A stretch of DNA of 64,000 bases from Pontibacter sp. FD36 (lineage in GTDB: Bacteria; Bacteroidota; Bacteroidia; Cytophagales; Hymenobacteraceae). Made by a program: the position numbers and the translations under genes. The stretch's first letter is position 1; the number at the start of each line of letters is the position of its first letter. The stretch spans positions 310,001 to 374,000 of the forward strand of contig NZ_JADPMP010000001.1 in NCBI RefSeq assembly GCF_015686655.1, written 5' to 3'. The notes beneath the pieces are model-generated. The model was given only the letters and a program-made list of their open reading frames with translations. It made no database searches and was not told where the DNA came from. Below, piece by piece: positions 18,312-27,661 of the stretch.

Positions 18312-18638
18312 TTACTTCAGCTTCTCGTTCTGTTTGTGTCTTTCGCTGTCGCGGGAGGTTTTCTTCTCCAGGTTTTTGCGGAGGGCTTCGGTGAGGTCTA
18401 TACCTGTCTGGTTGGCGATGCAGATGAGCACAAAAAGCACGTCAGCCAGTTCGTCGGAGAGCTGCTTGCCTTCATCGCTTTTCTTGAACGACTGCTCACC
18501 GTACTGCCGTGACATGATGCGGGCTACTTCACCTACCTCTTCCGTAAGGATAGCCATATTGGTCAGTTCGTTGAAATAGCGAACACCGTTTTCTTTGATC
18601 CAGTTGTCAACGATGGTTTGGGCTTCTGCGATGGTCAT
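18312..18638 (-). CDS. MazG-like nucleotide pyrophosphohydrolase
   Basis: Probable house-cleaning hydrolase removing pyrophosphate from non-canonical NTPs. The 108-residue single domain carries the metal-binding helix pair: TEEVGEVARIM (EExxE) and LSDELADVLFVLICIA (ExxD), the hallmark of all-alpha NTP-PPase proteins. The C-terminus is a charged tail. It lies 23 bases downstream of dtd on the same strand, forming a small quality-control operon (proofreading of D-aminoacyl-tRNAs and nucleotide pools). Confidence 0.9.
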   Translation of the reverse strand: MTIAEAQTIVDNWIKENGVRYFNELTNMAILTEEVGEVARIMSRQYGEQSFKKSDEGKQLSDELADVLFVLICIANQTGIDLTEALRKNLEKKTSRDSERHKQNEKLK

Positions 18639-18661
18639 AATGTGTTCTGTGTAGATCTAAA

Positions 18662-19114
18662 TTATTCCCGGTTTTTGGAGTCGATGGTGATGGTGACAGG
18701 GCCATCGTTGAGCAGGGCCACTTTCATGTCAGCACCAAACTCGCCGGTCTGCACTTTTTTGCCCAGTGCCTCTTCAAGCAGTACTACAAATCGCTCGTAC
18801 AGAGGTATAGCTACGGCAGGAGGAGCGGCCTGGATGTAAGAGGGGCGGTTGCCTTTTTTGGTGAGCGCATAGAGCGTAAACTGGCTGATCACGAGCAGGT
18901 CGCCCTGTACATCCTGCACGCTCAGGTTCATTTTGTCATCGGCGTCGCTGAAGATGCGGAGCTGTACCACCTTGCTGGCAATCCATTTCATGTCTTCTTC
19001 TGTATCGTCGTTGGTGAAGCCTGCCAGCAGCAGCAGACCGAGTCCGATCTCGCCCTTTACCTGGTTGTCGATGGTAACGGAAGCTTGGGTAACGCGTTGG
19101 ATGACGATGCGCAT
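18662..19114 (-). CDS. dtd: D-aminoacyl-tRNA deacylase
   Basis: Hydrolyses D-aminoacyl-tRNAs and glycyl-tRNA(Ala), preventing D-residue misincorporation. The 150 residues are full length and show the start MRIVIQRVTQASVTI, the catalytic SQFTLYA near residue 77, GNRPSY, and the cross-subunit NDGPVTI Gly-cis-Pro loop near the end. A probable -7 element lies at 19138-19145. The MazG-like gene follows in the same operon. Confidence 0.96.
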   Translation of the reverse strand: MRIVIQRVTQASVTIDNQVKGEIGLGLLLLAGFTNDDTEEDMKWIASKVVQLRIFSDADDKMNLSVQDVQGDLLVISQFTLYALTKKGNRPSYIQAAPPAVAIPLYERFVVLLEEALGKKVQTGEFGADMKVALLNDGPVTITIDSKNRE

Positions 19115-19137
19115 GAGGTATACCTTTGGTTCAGCAG

Positions 19138-19145
19138 CAAAGGTA
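19138..19145 (-). promoter_or_regulatory. Bacteroidota -7 element (TACCTTTG) of dtd
   Basis: Reads TACCTTTG on the minus strand, an exact TAnnTTTG match, 24 bases upstream of the dtd ATG. No clear -33 partner identified. Confidence 0.45.
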
Positions 19146-19181
19146 AGGTTTCTGAATCACTTATGCCCTGGGCGGTTTTTG

Positions 19182-19832
19182 TTAATCAACATAGCCCTCA
19201 TACCTGATCCTGTTCACTTTGCCGTTTTTCAGGAAGAAGCGTAGCGAGATCGGAGCACCCTCCACAGAAGTTGCCACAATTTCAGAATTGGTTTGCAGAA
19301 TGCGCACGTCAAAGTTTTTAAGCTTTGTCATCAGCTCCGGCTGGCTCATACCTACCTTCATGTTATTGCGTAGGGCAATGCCTGCATTGCGGATGTCAGC
19401 TACCTGCAGGAGCAGGTCACCAGTCTGGGTAGGTGCGTAGAGCTCAATTACCGATTCGCCAAAACGGATAGTGTAGATCGTGTCCGTAATAGCCGGGCGG
19501 TGGATATTTTCCACTGGGTCGGCATCGAGTGTGAAGTCAGTGCTGATGCGGGCAAAGTAAGCGTCCAGTTTCTTGCTCTGGCGGTAGTCTGACAGAAATG
19601 GGTTGCCCAGGAAATCAATCGTAGCCGGAGGTCCGCCCGTCGAGCGTTTGGCCAGCATGGTGTCTGGCTCCATGTGCTGCGGGTTACGCTCCTGTGGTTC
19701 GTCCGAGTGCTCGTCGTGCGTGCCTTCAGTGCTGCAGGCACCCGCCGTGGTAGTGATCAGCAACAGCAGAACCAGCAGGCGTACAGAGAGGCTGTACCTG
19801 TGTCGTAGGCTGAGGCTGATAAGATGTAACAT
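19182..19832 (-). CDS. Putative lipoprotein of unknown function
   Basis: I do not recognise the family. From ATG 19832 the 216-residue product has a hydrophobic signal segment (LLVLLLLITTTAGAC) with lipobox-like TAGAC; C33 would be lipidated. A short, charged, probably disordered linker rich in H, E and P follows, then a compact domain of alternating strands ending FFLKNGKVNRIRYEGYVD, a pattern common in small beta-sheet lipoproteins. An in-frame TTG at 19859 is less likely. It precedes dtd by 67 bases but dtd has its own likely promoter. Confidence 0.75.
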   Translation of the reverse strand: MLHLISLSLRHRYSLSVRLLVLLLLITTTAGACSTEGTHDEHSDEPQERNPQHMEPDTMLAKRSTGGPPATIDFLGNPFLSDYRQSKKLDAYFARISTDFTLDADPVENIHRPAITDTIYTIRFGESVIELYAPTQTGDLLLQVADIRNAGIALRNNMKVGMSQPELMTKLKNFDVRILQTNSEIVATSVEGAPISLRFFLKNGKVNRIRYEGYVD

Positions 19833-19944
19833 GGTGTAGATTAAAAAGCGGGCAAGCAAATTATACTTTACATACGAGAACTGACGTTCTTAAAGTTTTC
19901 ACTAATTGGAAATTTATTCTGTAGCTTCTGCGGGCTAGAAAGTA

Positions 19945-19952
19945 TAATTTTG
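19945..19952 (+). promoter_or_regulatory. Bacteroidota -7 element (TAATTTTG) of the ATP-grasp gene
   Basis: Exact TAnnTTTG match 17 bases upstream of the ATG at 19970, so the leader would be about 10 bases. Confidence 0.5.
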
Positions 19953-19969
19953 CGCAAATATCATTATTT

Positions 19970-20872
19970 ATGTCATTACAACAAATAGCTTTGGTCACTT
20001 GTCAGAGCTTAGGCGATTATACTACCAATGCCGATAGCGAAGATGAGCGTCTGTACCGTTTTTTAGCGGAAAAAGGCCATGAAATTTCTTTTCAGGTATG
20101 GGATGATGAGCAGGTGGACTGGACTGCTTTCGACGCCATTATCATCAAATCGCCCTGGGATTACTTCGATAAAATAAATGCCTTCTATACCTGGCTTGAC
20201 AAGCTGGAGGCAATGGGCTGCCCGGTGCTCAATCCCGTGAAGACACTGCGATGGAACGCTGACAAACAGTACTTTAAAGATATGCAGGCGCAAGGTGTTA
20301 AGATTGTGCCTACCGTGTGGTTGGAGCAGGGCAGTCGCTTTGATGCTGAGGCGGTATTCCAGGCGATCGGACGCGACAAGATCATCGTGAAACCAAGGGT
20401 AAGCGGTGCCGCCAAGAACACCATGGCCATCAGCAAGGCAGAGGTTGGCGCTTACACGGATCGTATCAATGCCCTGTTGCAGCATGAGCCATTCCTGGCA
20501 CAGCCCTTTCTCGAGGAGATCAGAACACAGGGTGAGTGGTCCTTCCTTTTCTTTAACGGCAGGTATAGCCATGCTGTGCTCAAAACAGCCAAGTCAGGCG
20601 ACTTCCGGGTACAGCACTTTTTCGGTGGCAGTGTACATACGCCTACGCCCCCGGCAGGTATGCTACAAACTGCCGCCACCATCGTGGAGCAGTTTGCACA
20701 AGACTGTCTGTACGCCCGCGTTGACGGGGTGGAGCTGAACGGCGAACTGGTGCTGATGGAGCTTGAACTGATCGAGCCTTTTCTTTTCCTGAGCACCAGC
20801 GAGGGCGCTTTGGATCGCTACTACCAGGCCTTGCAGCAATTGCTTGCCCAACCTGTGGAGGGTAGAGCCTAA
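19970..20872 (+). CDS. ATP-grasp ligase (RimK / glutathione-synthetase-like, DcsG-like)
   Basis: Predicted carboxylate-amine or related ATP-dependent ligase acting in the cytoplasm; substrate unknown. The 300 residues show an N-terminal domain (AIIIKSPWDYF near 53-63), the ATP-grasp lysines in DKIIVKPRVSGAAKNT and the metal-binding C-terminal part YARVDGVELNGELVLMELE followed by IEPFLFL. The IKSPWDYF and PFLFL context resembles proteins annotated as cycloserine-type DcsG ligases, but no cycloserine genes are here. Its stop overlaps the stop of the convergent Usp gene by four bases. Confidence 0.85.
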   Translation: MSLQQIALVTCQSLGDYTTNADSEDERLYRFLAEKGHEISFQVWDDEQVDWTAFDAIIIKSPWDYFDKINAFYTWLDKLEAMGCPVLNPVKTLRWNADKQYFKDMQAQGVKIVPTVWLEQGSRFDAEAVFQAIGRDKIIVKPRVSGAAKNTMAISKAEVGAYTDRINALLQHEPFLAQPFLEEIRTQGEWSFLFFNGRYSHAVLKTAKSGDFRVQHFFGGSVHTPTPPAGMLQTAATIVEQFAQDCLYARVDGVELNGELVLMELELIEPFLFLSTSEGALDRYYQALQQLLAQPVEGRA

Positions 20873-21741
20873 ACCCTGCTGTGGAACACCAGCACAGGCA
20901 TGGGCGCATGCAGCACCATCTTTTTAGCCAGACTGGGATTAAACAGTGACTCAAACGTGCTGCGCTCCTGTGTGGTGAGGGCAAGCAGGTCGATGCCTTC
21001 GCTGCGGGCAAAGTCCTGCAGGGATTGTGCTACGTCGTCACCTTCGAGCAGGGCATAGCGGATGTCACTTTCAGGGGCTTGTTGCAGGTTCTGCTGCAGT
21101 TGCAACAACTTTTCGCGGTCCTCTTCCGGATCGTCTGAAATGTGCACGCAGTAGATCATGGGTTGCAGGTGGCTGAACAACTGCCGGATGCGGTCTATGT
21201 CGGTAACATCTGTCTTGCCGAAGTTCGTGGCGTAGAGAATGCGACTGGGTATAGCACCCTCGTAATGGCTGGGTACTGTCAGGATGGGTACATTGGTTTC
21301 CTCCATCACCTTGGTGGACACCGTGCCGAATACCGCACGGCCTATGCTGGACTCTCCTTTCGTACTCATCACCACCAGTGCGGGCCGGAAGCGCTCTGCC
21401 TGTTCCAGTATTTCCTCTTCCGGAAGGCCGTGTATAAAAGCCCGCTCCATTTGCAGGTTGCTACCCAGGCTGCGCGCTTTCGGGAGTAGCTCCCGGTACA
21501 GTTCTTCAAGCTGTTCCTGTGCCTCCAGTTCATTGCGATGCAACACGCGTTCTGCAATTTGATCGGATGGGCTGAGACCAGCGGCGCTGGCAGGTATGGG
21601 ATCGCCATCGGCTAGGTAATCCTGGAAGCAGTGCAGCAGCAGGAGCTTAGCCCCAGGCACGCCGGCGGCAAGCTGCAGTGCGTAGTGGCAGGCTTTGGTA
21701 GAGCCCTCCGAAAAATCAACGGGTATAAGAATGCGATACAT
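20869..21741 (-). CDS. Tandem-domain universal stress protein (UspA family)
   Basis: Cytoplasmic stress protein with two Usp folds in 290 residues (about 1-150 and 160-290). Domain 1 starts MYRILIPVDFSEGSTKACHYA and has a nucleotide-loop-like MSTKGESSIGRAVFGTVS. Domain 2 ends in ALTTQERSTFESLFNPSLAK, where the glycine-rich loop is lost, so at most the first domain looks able to bind ATP. Monocistronic by context: it converges with the ATP-grasp gene and diverges from the large gene at 21915. Confidence 0.92.
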   Translation of the reverse strand: MYRILIPVDFSEGSTKACHYALQLAAGVPGAKLLLLHCFQDYLADGDPIPASAAGLSPSDQIAERVLHRNELEAQEQLEELYRELLPKARSLGSNLQMERAFIHGLPEEEILEQAERFRPALVVMSTKGESSIGRAVFGTVSTKVMEETNVPILTVPSHYEGAIPSRILYATNFGKTDVTDIDRIRQLFSHLQPMIYCVHISDDPEEDREKLLQLQQNLQQAPESDIRYALLEGDDVAQSLQDFARSEGIDLLALTTQERSTFESLFNPSLAKKMVLHAPMPVLVFHSRV

Positions 21742-21914
21742 AGATGGCTGTGATGGGTTGGCCCATATATACGCACGCGCTGGTGGCCGGGTACACCTTC
21801 CATAGCCAAAATTGGATAAATCTGGATGTTTTATGTAAGGAATAGCACTGTAGCAGTTTGACTCGGGTGATTTCTAATTTTTTCGGTTAATTTGTAACCT
21901 CATACACCTTCGCT

Positions 21915-24629
21915 ATGCCGCAACGCATTGTCTTTTACTTCATCGCATTTGTAGTGCTGGCCTCTCTGGTCTATTATGGCTTTAGCAGGTGGCAGGACTC
22001 CCGACTGAAGGTAGACCTTTGGACGCTGGTACCTGAGACGGCAGCTTTTGTGGTGGAGACAAATAACCACAGCGAGCTGAGAGAGCACCTGGAGGAAACC
22101 GCGCTATGGGAAAGTTTCTCGCTGCTTCCGGTGACGCAGCGCTTTCAGGAGAACATGGCCATGCTTGACAGTGTGGCCCCCGGCAACCAGCGCCTCGATC
22201 GTTTCCTGGACAAAAAGAACATACTCACCTCGATCCATGTGTTGGGTAAAACCGATGTGGAGTTTGTGTACTACATACCGGTAGTGTCGGTGGGGGAGCA
22301 CCGCTTTCTGCGCACACTCACCGAAAATCTTGTCAAAAGTCCGACATTTACGGAGCAGAGTCGCGAGTACCAGGGCATGCTCCTGACCGACGTGAACAAC
22401 ACGCAGTTAGGCACCAGCTTCACCTACTTTTCTTATCACAACAACATCATTCTGAGTGCCTCGCCTGTGTTGGTAGAAGAGATCGTGCGCCGCATCAAGC
22501 GTGGAAAGCTGACCTCCATCGCCACTGATTACAAGAAGGTTAACTACCTGAGCCAGGCTGATGTGTATGCCAATGTATTTGTGAACTACCGTGCCCTGCC
22601 TGACCTGCTGGGACTCTTCGTGCAGGAAGACCTGATGCCGCAGGTGCGCTACCTGAGCAGCTTTTGCCGCAATGCCATGCTGGAGCTCAAGCTCGACCGG
22701 AACAAGCTTTTCCTAAACGGTTTCTCAAATCCAGAGACACTTGAAGGCTCTTTTCAGGCGCAACTACACCCTTCCAAACCACGCCCGCTCGAAATCAAGC
22801 TGCTGTTGCCGACCCGCACGGCCATGCTGATGCACTTTGGAGTAGGGGAGGTGGCACGTCTGCGCGATGGCAAAGCCCCCAAAGATGCGTATAGCCCCAC
22901 CATCGATAGTCTGGCCCGGTCCTTTAATCAGGAGATCGCGCTGGCTTACATGGAGTCATACAACATGAACACGAGCCCCGACAAAATGGTCATTGCCCGC
23001 ATGGAAAGTAGCGGCAAAACCGGGGCCCGCCTTCAGGCATTGGCACAACAGCTAAGCAAAGCACAAAACGAGAAGATCTATACCGAGCAATACGGCAACT
23101 ATACCTTGCAACTGCTGGACCTGGAGGAGCTGCCCGCCCGTTTGTTTGGCAGCCTGTTCTCCGGCTTTGAACAGAGCTACGTGCTGCAGCTCGACAATTA
23201 CATGATCTTCTCACCAGATATCGCCAGTCTGCGTGCGCTCATCGACGACATCAATGCAGGTGAGGTATGGGGGCGCTCGGTGGCACAAAAGTCTTTTCTG
23301 GAGGAAACGCTGCAGGAAGGTAACTTCAGTCTGTATCTGAACACTGTGAATGCCTGGTATATCCTGAACCGCTATGTGCAGGAGGAGAACCGTGAGGATC
23401 TGCTGCAGAACTCCAGCCTGATCAGGCGATTTAACCAGGTGAGTGTGCAGTTTGCCCGCGCCGAAAACCAGTATTATACCAGTGTGCTGTTCAGGAGGCA
23501 GGAGCGCAGTACCGACAGCGGGCAGGAGGGCTTTGAGGAGGAACTGACCATTCCGTTTGCAAGCCGCCTCATATCACCGCCTTATCCGATTCAGAACGCC
23601 ATAGACCGCAGCCGTGAAGTGGTGGTGCAGGACTCTATGCAGGTGCTGCACAACATTACCTCCACTGGCAGTCGCGGCTGGACCGACTCCTTGCAAACTC
23701 AGGTGCGAGGCAGCCTGCAGCAGGTCGAGCTTGGCAACGACAAGCGACTGCGCTACGTTTTCGCGACTGCTACACGCATCCAAGCTATCGACAACCTGGG
23801 GCGTAATCTGGAGCACTTTCCTTTTAATGTGGGCGACACGCTTCGCCTGCAGCGCCTGGCCGTGTTCGATTTCGAGAAAAACCGTGACTACCGCTTTCTG
23901 GTGGATGACGCCCTGGGTAACCTGCACATGTTCGACACACGAGGCAATGCTATACCTGGCTGGCAGCCGCGTCGCATGGACTACCGTCTGGCCGCTACCC
24001 CACAGCATGTGCGGGTAGGAGGTCGCGATGTCATCCTGGTGTTGCTCGAAAACGGCTATGTGTACGCCCTGAACACCAAAGGTGAAACCTATCCGGGATT
24101 TCCCTTCAGTTTGCGGGTGCCTATCACATCAGAAGGCGTCATACGTGCCGGGGCTGACTTACGCCGCTCTGTAGTAACGGTAGTGACACGTTACGGAGAA
24201 GTAGTGGAATTCAACCTGCAGGGACAGGTGGTGAAGCGGGAGCAGCTGCCGCGCCCAAGCAAGAGTGCCATGTTCGACCTCGTGCCCGATGCCAGTGGCC
24301 GTTCCTACATCATCGTGCGTCAGGACCAGGGAAAAGTAGCTGCCTTCGACCAGGATCTGGAGGAGCTATTTGAGAAACGCTATGTGACCTCAACCCCGAA
24401 GATCGTGCAGTACTTCAACTTCGGGGGCGGCAACCAAGTATACGCCATCACCGAAACCGGCCCACAGAAAACATACCTATACGGTCCGGATGCCCGCCTG
24501 ATAGGGGGCAGGTCGCTGGAAAGCAACCAAGCCGTGAGCATCCACTACAATGAGGTGGGCAATAACTACTCTGTGTACAAAGTGTTCCGCAACGAACTGC
24601 AGAAACTCAATTTTAAGCTGCCGAATTAG
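21915..24629 (+). CDS. Large DUF3352-like protein with C-terminal propeller-like repeats
   Basis: Function unknown. The 904 residues begin with one transmembrane anchor (about 5-24, IVFYFIAFVVLASLVYYG), placing the bulk in the periplasm. The N-terminal 550 residues (VPETAAFVVETNN onward) resemble DUF3352-type proteins. The C-terminal third (from about 600) consists of repeated beta-strand units such as ATATRIQAIDNLGRNLEHFPF, VYALNTKGETYPGFPF and VVEFNLQGQVVKREQ, which look like blades of a beta-propeller. No catalytic motif was identified. It stands alone between divergent and convergent neighbours. Confidence 0.75.
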   Translation: MPQRIVFYFIAFVVLASLVYYGFSRWQDSRLKVDLWTLVPETAAFVVETNNHSELREHLEETALWESFSLLPVTQRFQENMAMLDSVAPGNQRLDRFLDKKNILTSIHVLGKTDVEFVYYIPVVSVGEHRFLRTLTENLVKSPTFTEQSREYQGMLLTDVNNTQLGTSFTYFSYHNNIILSASPVLVEEIVRRIKRGKLTSIATDYKKVNYLSQADVYANVFVNYRALPDLLGLFVQEDLMPQVRYLSSFCRNAMLELKLDRNKLFLNGFSNPETLEGSFQAQLHPSKPRPLEIKLLLPTRTAMLMHFGVGEVARLRDGKAPKDAYSPTIDSLARSFNQEIALAYMESYNMNTSPDKMVIARMESSGKTGARLQALAQQLSKAQNEKIYTEQYGNYTLQLLDLEELPARLFGSLFSGFEQSYVLQLDNYMIFSPDIASLRALIDDINAGEVWGRSVAQKSFLEETLQEGNFSLYLNTVNAWYILNRYVQEENREDLLQNSSLIRRFNQVSVQFARAENQYYTSVLFRRQERSTDSGQEGFEEELTIPFASRLISPPYPIQNAIDRSREVVVQDSMQVLHNITSTGSRGWTDSLQTQVRGSLQQVELGNDKRLRYVFATATRIQAIDNLGRNLEHFPFNVGDTLRLQRLAVFDFEKNRDYRFLVDDALGNLHMFDTRGNAIPGWQPRRMDYRLAATPQHVRVGGRDVILVLLENGYVYALNTKGETYPGFPFSLRVPITSEGVIRAGADLRRSVVTVVTRYGEVVEFNLQGQVVKREQLPRPSKSAMFDLVPDASGRSYIIVRQDQGKVAAFDQDLEELFEKRYVTSTPKIVQYFNFGGGNQVYAITETGPQKTYLYGPDARLIGGRSLESNQAVSIHYNEVGNNYSVYKVFRNELQKLNFKLPN

Positions 24630-24769
24630 AACTGCTTAATCTCCCTTACAGTTCTACTAAGTAGATTCATTCTGCTTTATTTTGTCATCCTGTAAGGATC
24701 TTGGTAATCGAGGGTATAAGGCTGTTATTCAAGGGTTAGCTTTCAGGAATCGCAGGTATGAATTCTCAC

Positions 24770-25897
24770 TTAAAAACTTTTAAACCAACCTTTCTTATAA
24801 AACAGGTATAGCTGTACCAGCACCAGCGTGGTCATTAGCGTCATCAGTATCGGGTAGCTATAGGGTTGGTATAATTCCGGCATGCTCAGTCGGAACACTT
24901 CCCCCGTTTCAGGGTCTTCGCGGGAGAAATTCATACCATATACCCCGGCGATAAAGCTCAGCGGGATAAAGATACTGGAGATGATCGTGAGTACTTTCAT
25001 GATCTCATTCATGCGGTTGCTCACTGTAGACATATACAGCTCCACCAAACTCGTCGACATCTCCTTATGGCTGTCAATCAGGTCGATCAGCTGGATGGTG
25101 TGGTCATAAGCATCGCGGAAGTATACCTTCAGGTTGTCAGGTATAATGTCCTCGTCCATGCGCAGTAGTTCATTCATTTTGTCGCGCTCCGGCCAGGCGA
25201 TACGGCGCAGCTTGATCAGCTCGTTCTTCAGATCGAGGATCTCCCGCAGGGTCTGCTTCGAAGGCTTATCCAGGATCTTCTGCTCCAGCTCTTCAATGTA
25301 AGTGCCGATGGCTCCCATAACCGGGAAGTAATAATCGAGCACCACGTCCAGGATGGCATATACCACATACATCGGTGGCCGCTGCCGGATGACGCCCTTG
25401 CCGACCCGGATGCGCTCACGGAGCGGGTCAAGACAATCATCGTAGTCACTCTGCAGGGTAAGCACATAGTTAGGACCTGAGAAAACCGAGAGCTGCACAT
25501 CGTCCAGGGTATGGTACTCTTCCTTCCAGCGCAGCATGCGGGTGATGATGAAGAGGCGGTCGTCAAGTTCGTCTACCTTGGGGCGTTGGTAGTCATTGAT
25601 CACGTCCTCCATCTGCAGCGAGTGTATGCCGAAGTCCTGCTTGAGCAGTTCCAGCATAGTCAGGTCGGCATAGCCCCGGATGTCGATCCAATGTGTGGCG
25701 TTGGGCTGGGACTGTACCTGCTGCAACAGTTCGGCATAAGAAACAAATTCCTGCTCTTTGAATAGCTGCTCGTTAAACGACATCAGGAAGTAGCGTGGGG
25801 CGTGCGATTCAGTAGGTATAAAGAGCGTACCCGGGCTGATGCCGAGCTTACGGTCAAGTATTTTGTGGCGGGAGCGTTGACGTTTTTTCTTAGCCAT
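24770..25897 (-). CDS. corA: Magnesium/cobalt transport protein CorA
   Basis: Pentameric inner-membrane Mg2+ (and Co2+/Ni2+) channel. The 375 residues have a long cytoplasmic N-terminal alpha/beta domain, the long stalk helix, and two C-terminal membrane helices. The selectivity motif is intact in GVYGMNFSREDPETG after TM1 (FIPLSFIAG), and the short C-terminus is basic (LFYKKGWFKSF). Family-typical length and order. It is followed (leftward) by a 140-base gap to the convergent gene at 21915-24629. Confidence 0.95.
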   Translation of the reverse strand: MAKKKRQRSRHKILDRKLGISPGTLFIPTESHAPRYFLMSFNEQLFKEQEFVSYAELLQQVQSQPNATHWIDIRGYADLTMLELLKQDFGIHSLQMEDVINDYQRPKVDELDDRLFIITRMLRWKEEYHTLDDVQLSVFSGPNYVLTLQSDYDDCLDPLRERIRVGKGVIRQRPPMYVVYAILDVVLDYYFPVMGAIGTYIEELEQKILDKPSKQTLREILDLKNELIKLRRIAWPERDKMNELLRMDEDIIPDNLKVYFRDAYDHTIQLIDLIDSHKEMSTSLVELYMSTVSNRMNEIMKVLTIISSIFIPLSFIAGVYGMNFSREDPETGEVFRLSMPELYQPYSYPILMTLMTTLVLVQLYLFYKKGWFKSF

Positions 25898-26016
25898 TGG
25901 GTTATTAGGGTGTACTGCAGCTGTACAAGTTAATAAAAATTAGGTTTTGCTTAGGGCAATTTTGCAGTTGGCGATGTAACTGGTTGTTGAGGGTAGAGCC
26001 CTCTTCAAATCCTGAT

Positions 26017-26613
26017 TCAGACAGTCACAGTAACTCCTTCAATCCCCTCAAATTTACCCCGCACTTCTTCTTCCAGCTTCTTTCGTACCTCCAGGCTCAT
26101 GCGGCAGTCGAGTTCAAATTGCTGGTCTTTCACGCCGAGTTCGTATTCTTTCACCAGACTCATCACGTCGTTCATCTGGGGGTAAGCGAAGTGTACCTGC
26201 AGCAACGTCGTTTCGTGCTTTTCAATGATCGTGGCGTTGTTGAGGGCTTCTGCAGTGGAGGTCTTGTAGGCGGTGATGAGGCCACTGACGCCGAGTTTGG
26301 TGCCCCCAAAGTAGCGTACCACTACTATGAGCACATTGCTCAGGTCAAAGGAGCGGATCTGGCCCAGGATGGGGTCGCCGGCGGAGTGGTTGGGCTCGCC
26401 GTCGTCGTTGGCGCGGTAGCGGTTCTTGTCGGCGCCCAGGCTGTAGGCATAGCAGTGATGGCGGGCATCGTAATACTGTTTGCGCAGGTCAGTGAGGACC
26501 TCCTTCACTTCCTCTTCCGAGTATACGGGGTAGGCTAAGGCGATAAACTTGCTGCCTTTCTCTTTGTAAAGGCCTTCAGAGGGAGCCTCGATGGTACGGT
26601 AGGTATCTTCCAT
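26017..26613 (-). CDS. IMPACT / YigZ family protein
   Basis: Member of UPF0029/IMPACT (YigZ). The bacterial proteins are of poorly defined function; the eukaryotic relative modulates the Gcn2 kinase. The 198 residues show the family start SKFIALAYPVYSEEE, YDARHHCYAYSLG, the glycine-rich DDGEPNHSAGDPIL and VVVRYFGGTKLGVSGLI, followed by the C-terminal ferredoxin-like DUF1949 domain. Only two bases separate it from the upstream transporter gene, so the two form an operon. Its 3-prime flank (25992-26016) carries a short repeat also present at 43912-43950. Confidence 0.93.
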   Translation of the reverse strand: MEDTYRTIEAPSEGLYKEKGSKFIALAYPVYSEEEVKEVLTDLRKQYYDARHHCYAYSLGADKNRYRANDDGEPNHSAGDPILGQIRSFDLSNVLIVVVRYFGGTKLGVSGLITAYKTSTAEALNNATIIEKHETTLLQVHFAYPQMNDVMSLVKEYELGVKDQQFELDCRMSLEVRKKLEEEVRGKFEGIEGVTVTV

Positions 26614-26615
26614 AA

Positions 26616-27524
26616 TTAAAACAGATTGGCGGCTAATTCCTGATACGAAAGCAGCACCAGTGCCAGCACTGCCAGTGACAGACCGAGGAGGTTGATCGCA
26701 CTCAGCCGCTCCCCGAATATCATGACGGCTCCCAGTGCCCCCGCCATGATGATGCCCATGTTATTGACGGGGTAGAGGAAGGCACCATCGTTACCGAAGG
26801 CTGAGAGGGCCATAATCAGGAAAAAGATAGAGAAATAGTTGGGCACACCCAAGGCTATGCCTGCCCAGATGCTCTTAGCCCTGAATGAGGTACTGCCGGT
26901 GAAAAGTTGGTAGAGTAGCACCACCAAACCGAGTACAGCGGAGGCAGTGAAAGTCAGCATCGTGAACTGGCTTGCTTCGTGGGCCTGGAGGTGATACTCG
27001 TTTACGTAGTTGATAAGCGAATCGGCAAAGCCACTGCTCAGAAAAATGATGAACGGCAGCGCGAAGCTAAGCAAACGTGCGGAGGGTTTGCCTACCCCGG
27101 AGCCAGGGCGAACCGAGGAAAGCACAATCGCCACCAGCGCCAGGCCCATGCCCACATAGTTGACCTCCGAGTATTCCTTCACGCTATTTTGCAGCACCAG
27201 CAAGCTAAACAGCACCGGAATGACCAGCGAGATTTTAGCTGCCACGGAGGTCGCAGTTACACCCACTTTTTGGGTAGAGAGCGCAATCAGGTAGAAAGCC
27301 CCGATAAAAATTGCACCGAGCACCAGCGCATGCAGTGCCCAGGATTTCTGAAACACACCTGCCTGCAGCACATCAGTGCCTCCCGGAAAGGTAAGCCCAA
27401 CCAGGATACAGACAACGTAATTGACAACGATGGCCTGAAACGTATGTACATTGAAGCGCTGGTAAAGCTTGAAAATAAACACGAGCGAAACGCCCGACAG
27501 CACACTCAGGATCAGGTATAGCAT
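26616..27524 (-). CDS. DMT-superfamily (EamA-type) membrane transporter
   Basis: Predicted drug/metabolite transporter of the inner membrane. From ATG 27524 there are 302 residues and about ten hydrophobic helices arranged as two EamA-like repeats, starting MLYLILSVLSGVSLVFIFKL. An upstream in-frame start would add 23 non-hydrophobic-signal residues and is less likely. The substrate is unknown. It overlaps functionally only with the IMPACT-family gene that follows two bases later. Confidence 0.85.
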   Translation of the reverse strand: MLYLILSVLSGVSLVFIFKLYQRFNVHTFQAIVVNYVVCILVGLTFPGGTDVLQAGVFQKSWALHALVLGAIFIGAFYLIALSTQKVGVTATSVAAKISLVIPVLFSLLVLQNSVKEYSEVNYVGMGLALVAIVLSSVRPGSGVGKPSARLLSFALPFIIFLSSGFADSLINYVNEYHLQAHEASQFTMLTFTASAVLGLVVLLYQLFTGSTSFRAKSIWAGIALGVPNYFSIFFLIMALSAFGNDGAFLYPVNNMGIIMAGALGAVMIFGERLSAINLLGLSLAVLALVLLSYQELAANLF

Positions 27525-27661
27525 AGGTATAGCATCAAAGGCCTGCAACAGGACCTGATTTGCAAAAGTAACAGAAGCGCCAGCAAGCGCCAAGCCATGC
27601 CCCTTTTATAGGCACATTAACCGAAAATGTTTTAATTTGTGGCTGCACTAAATTTTTCCAT

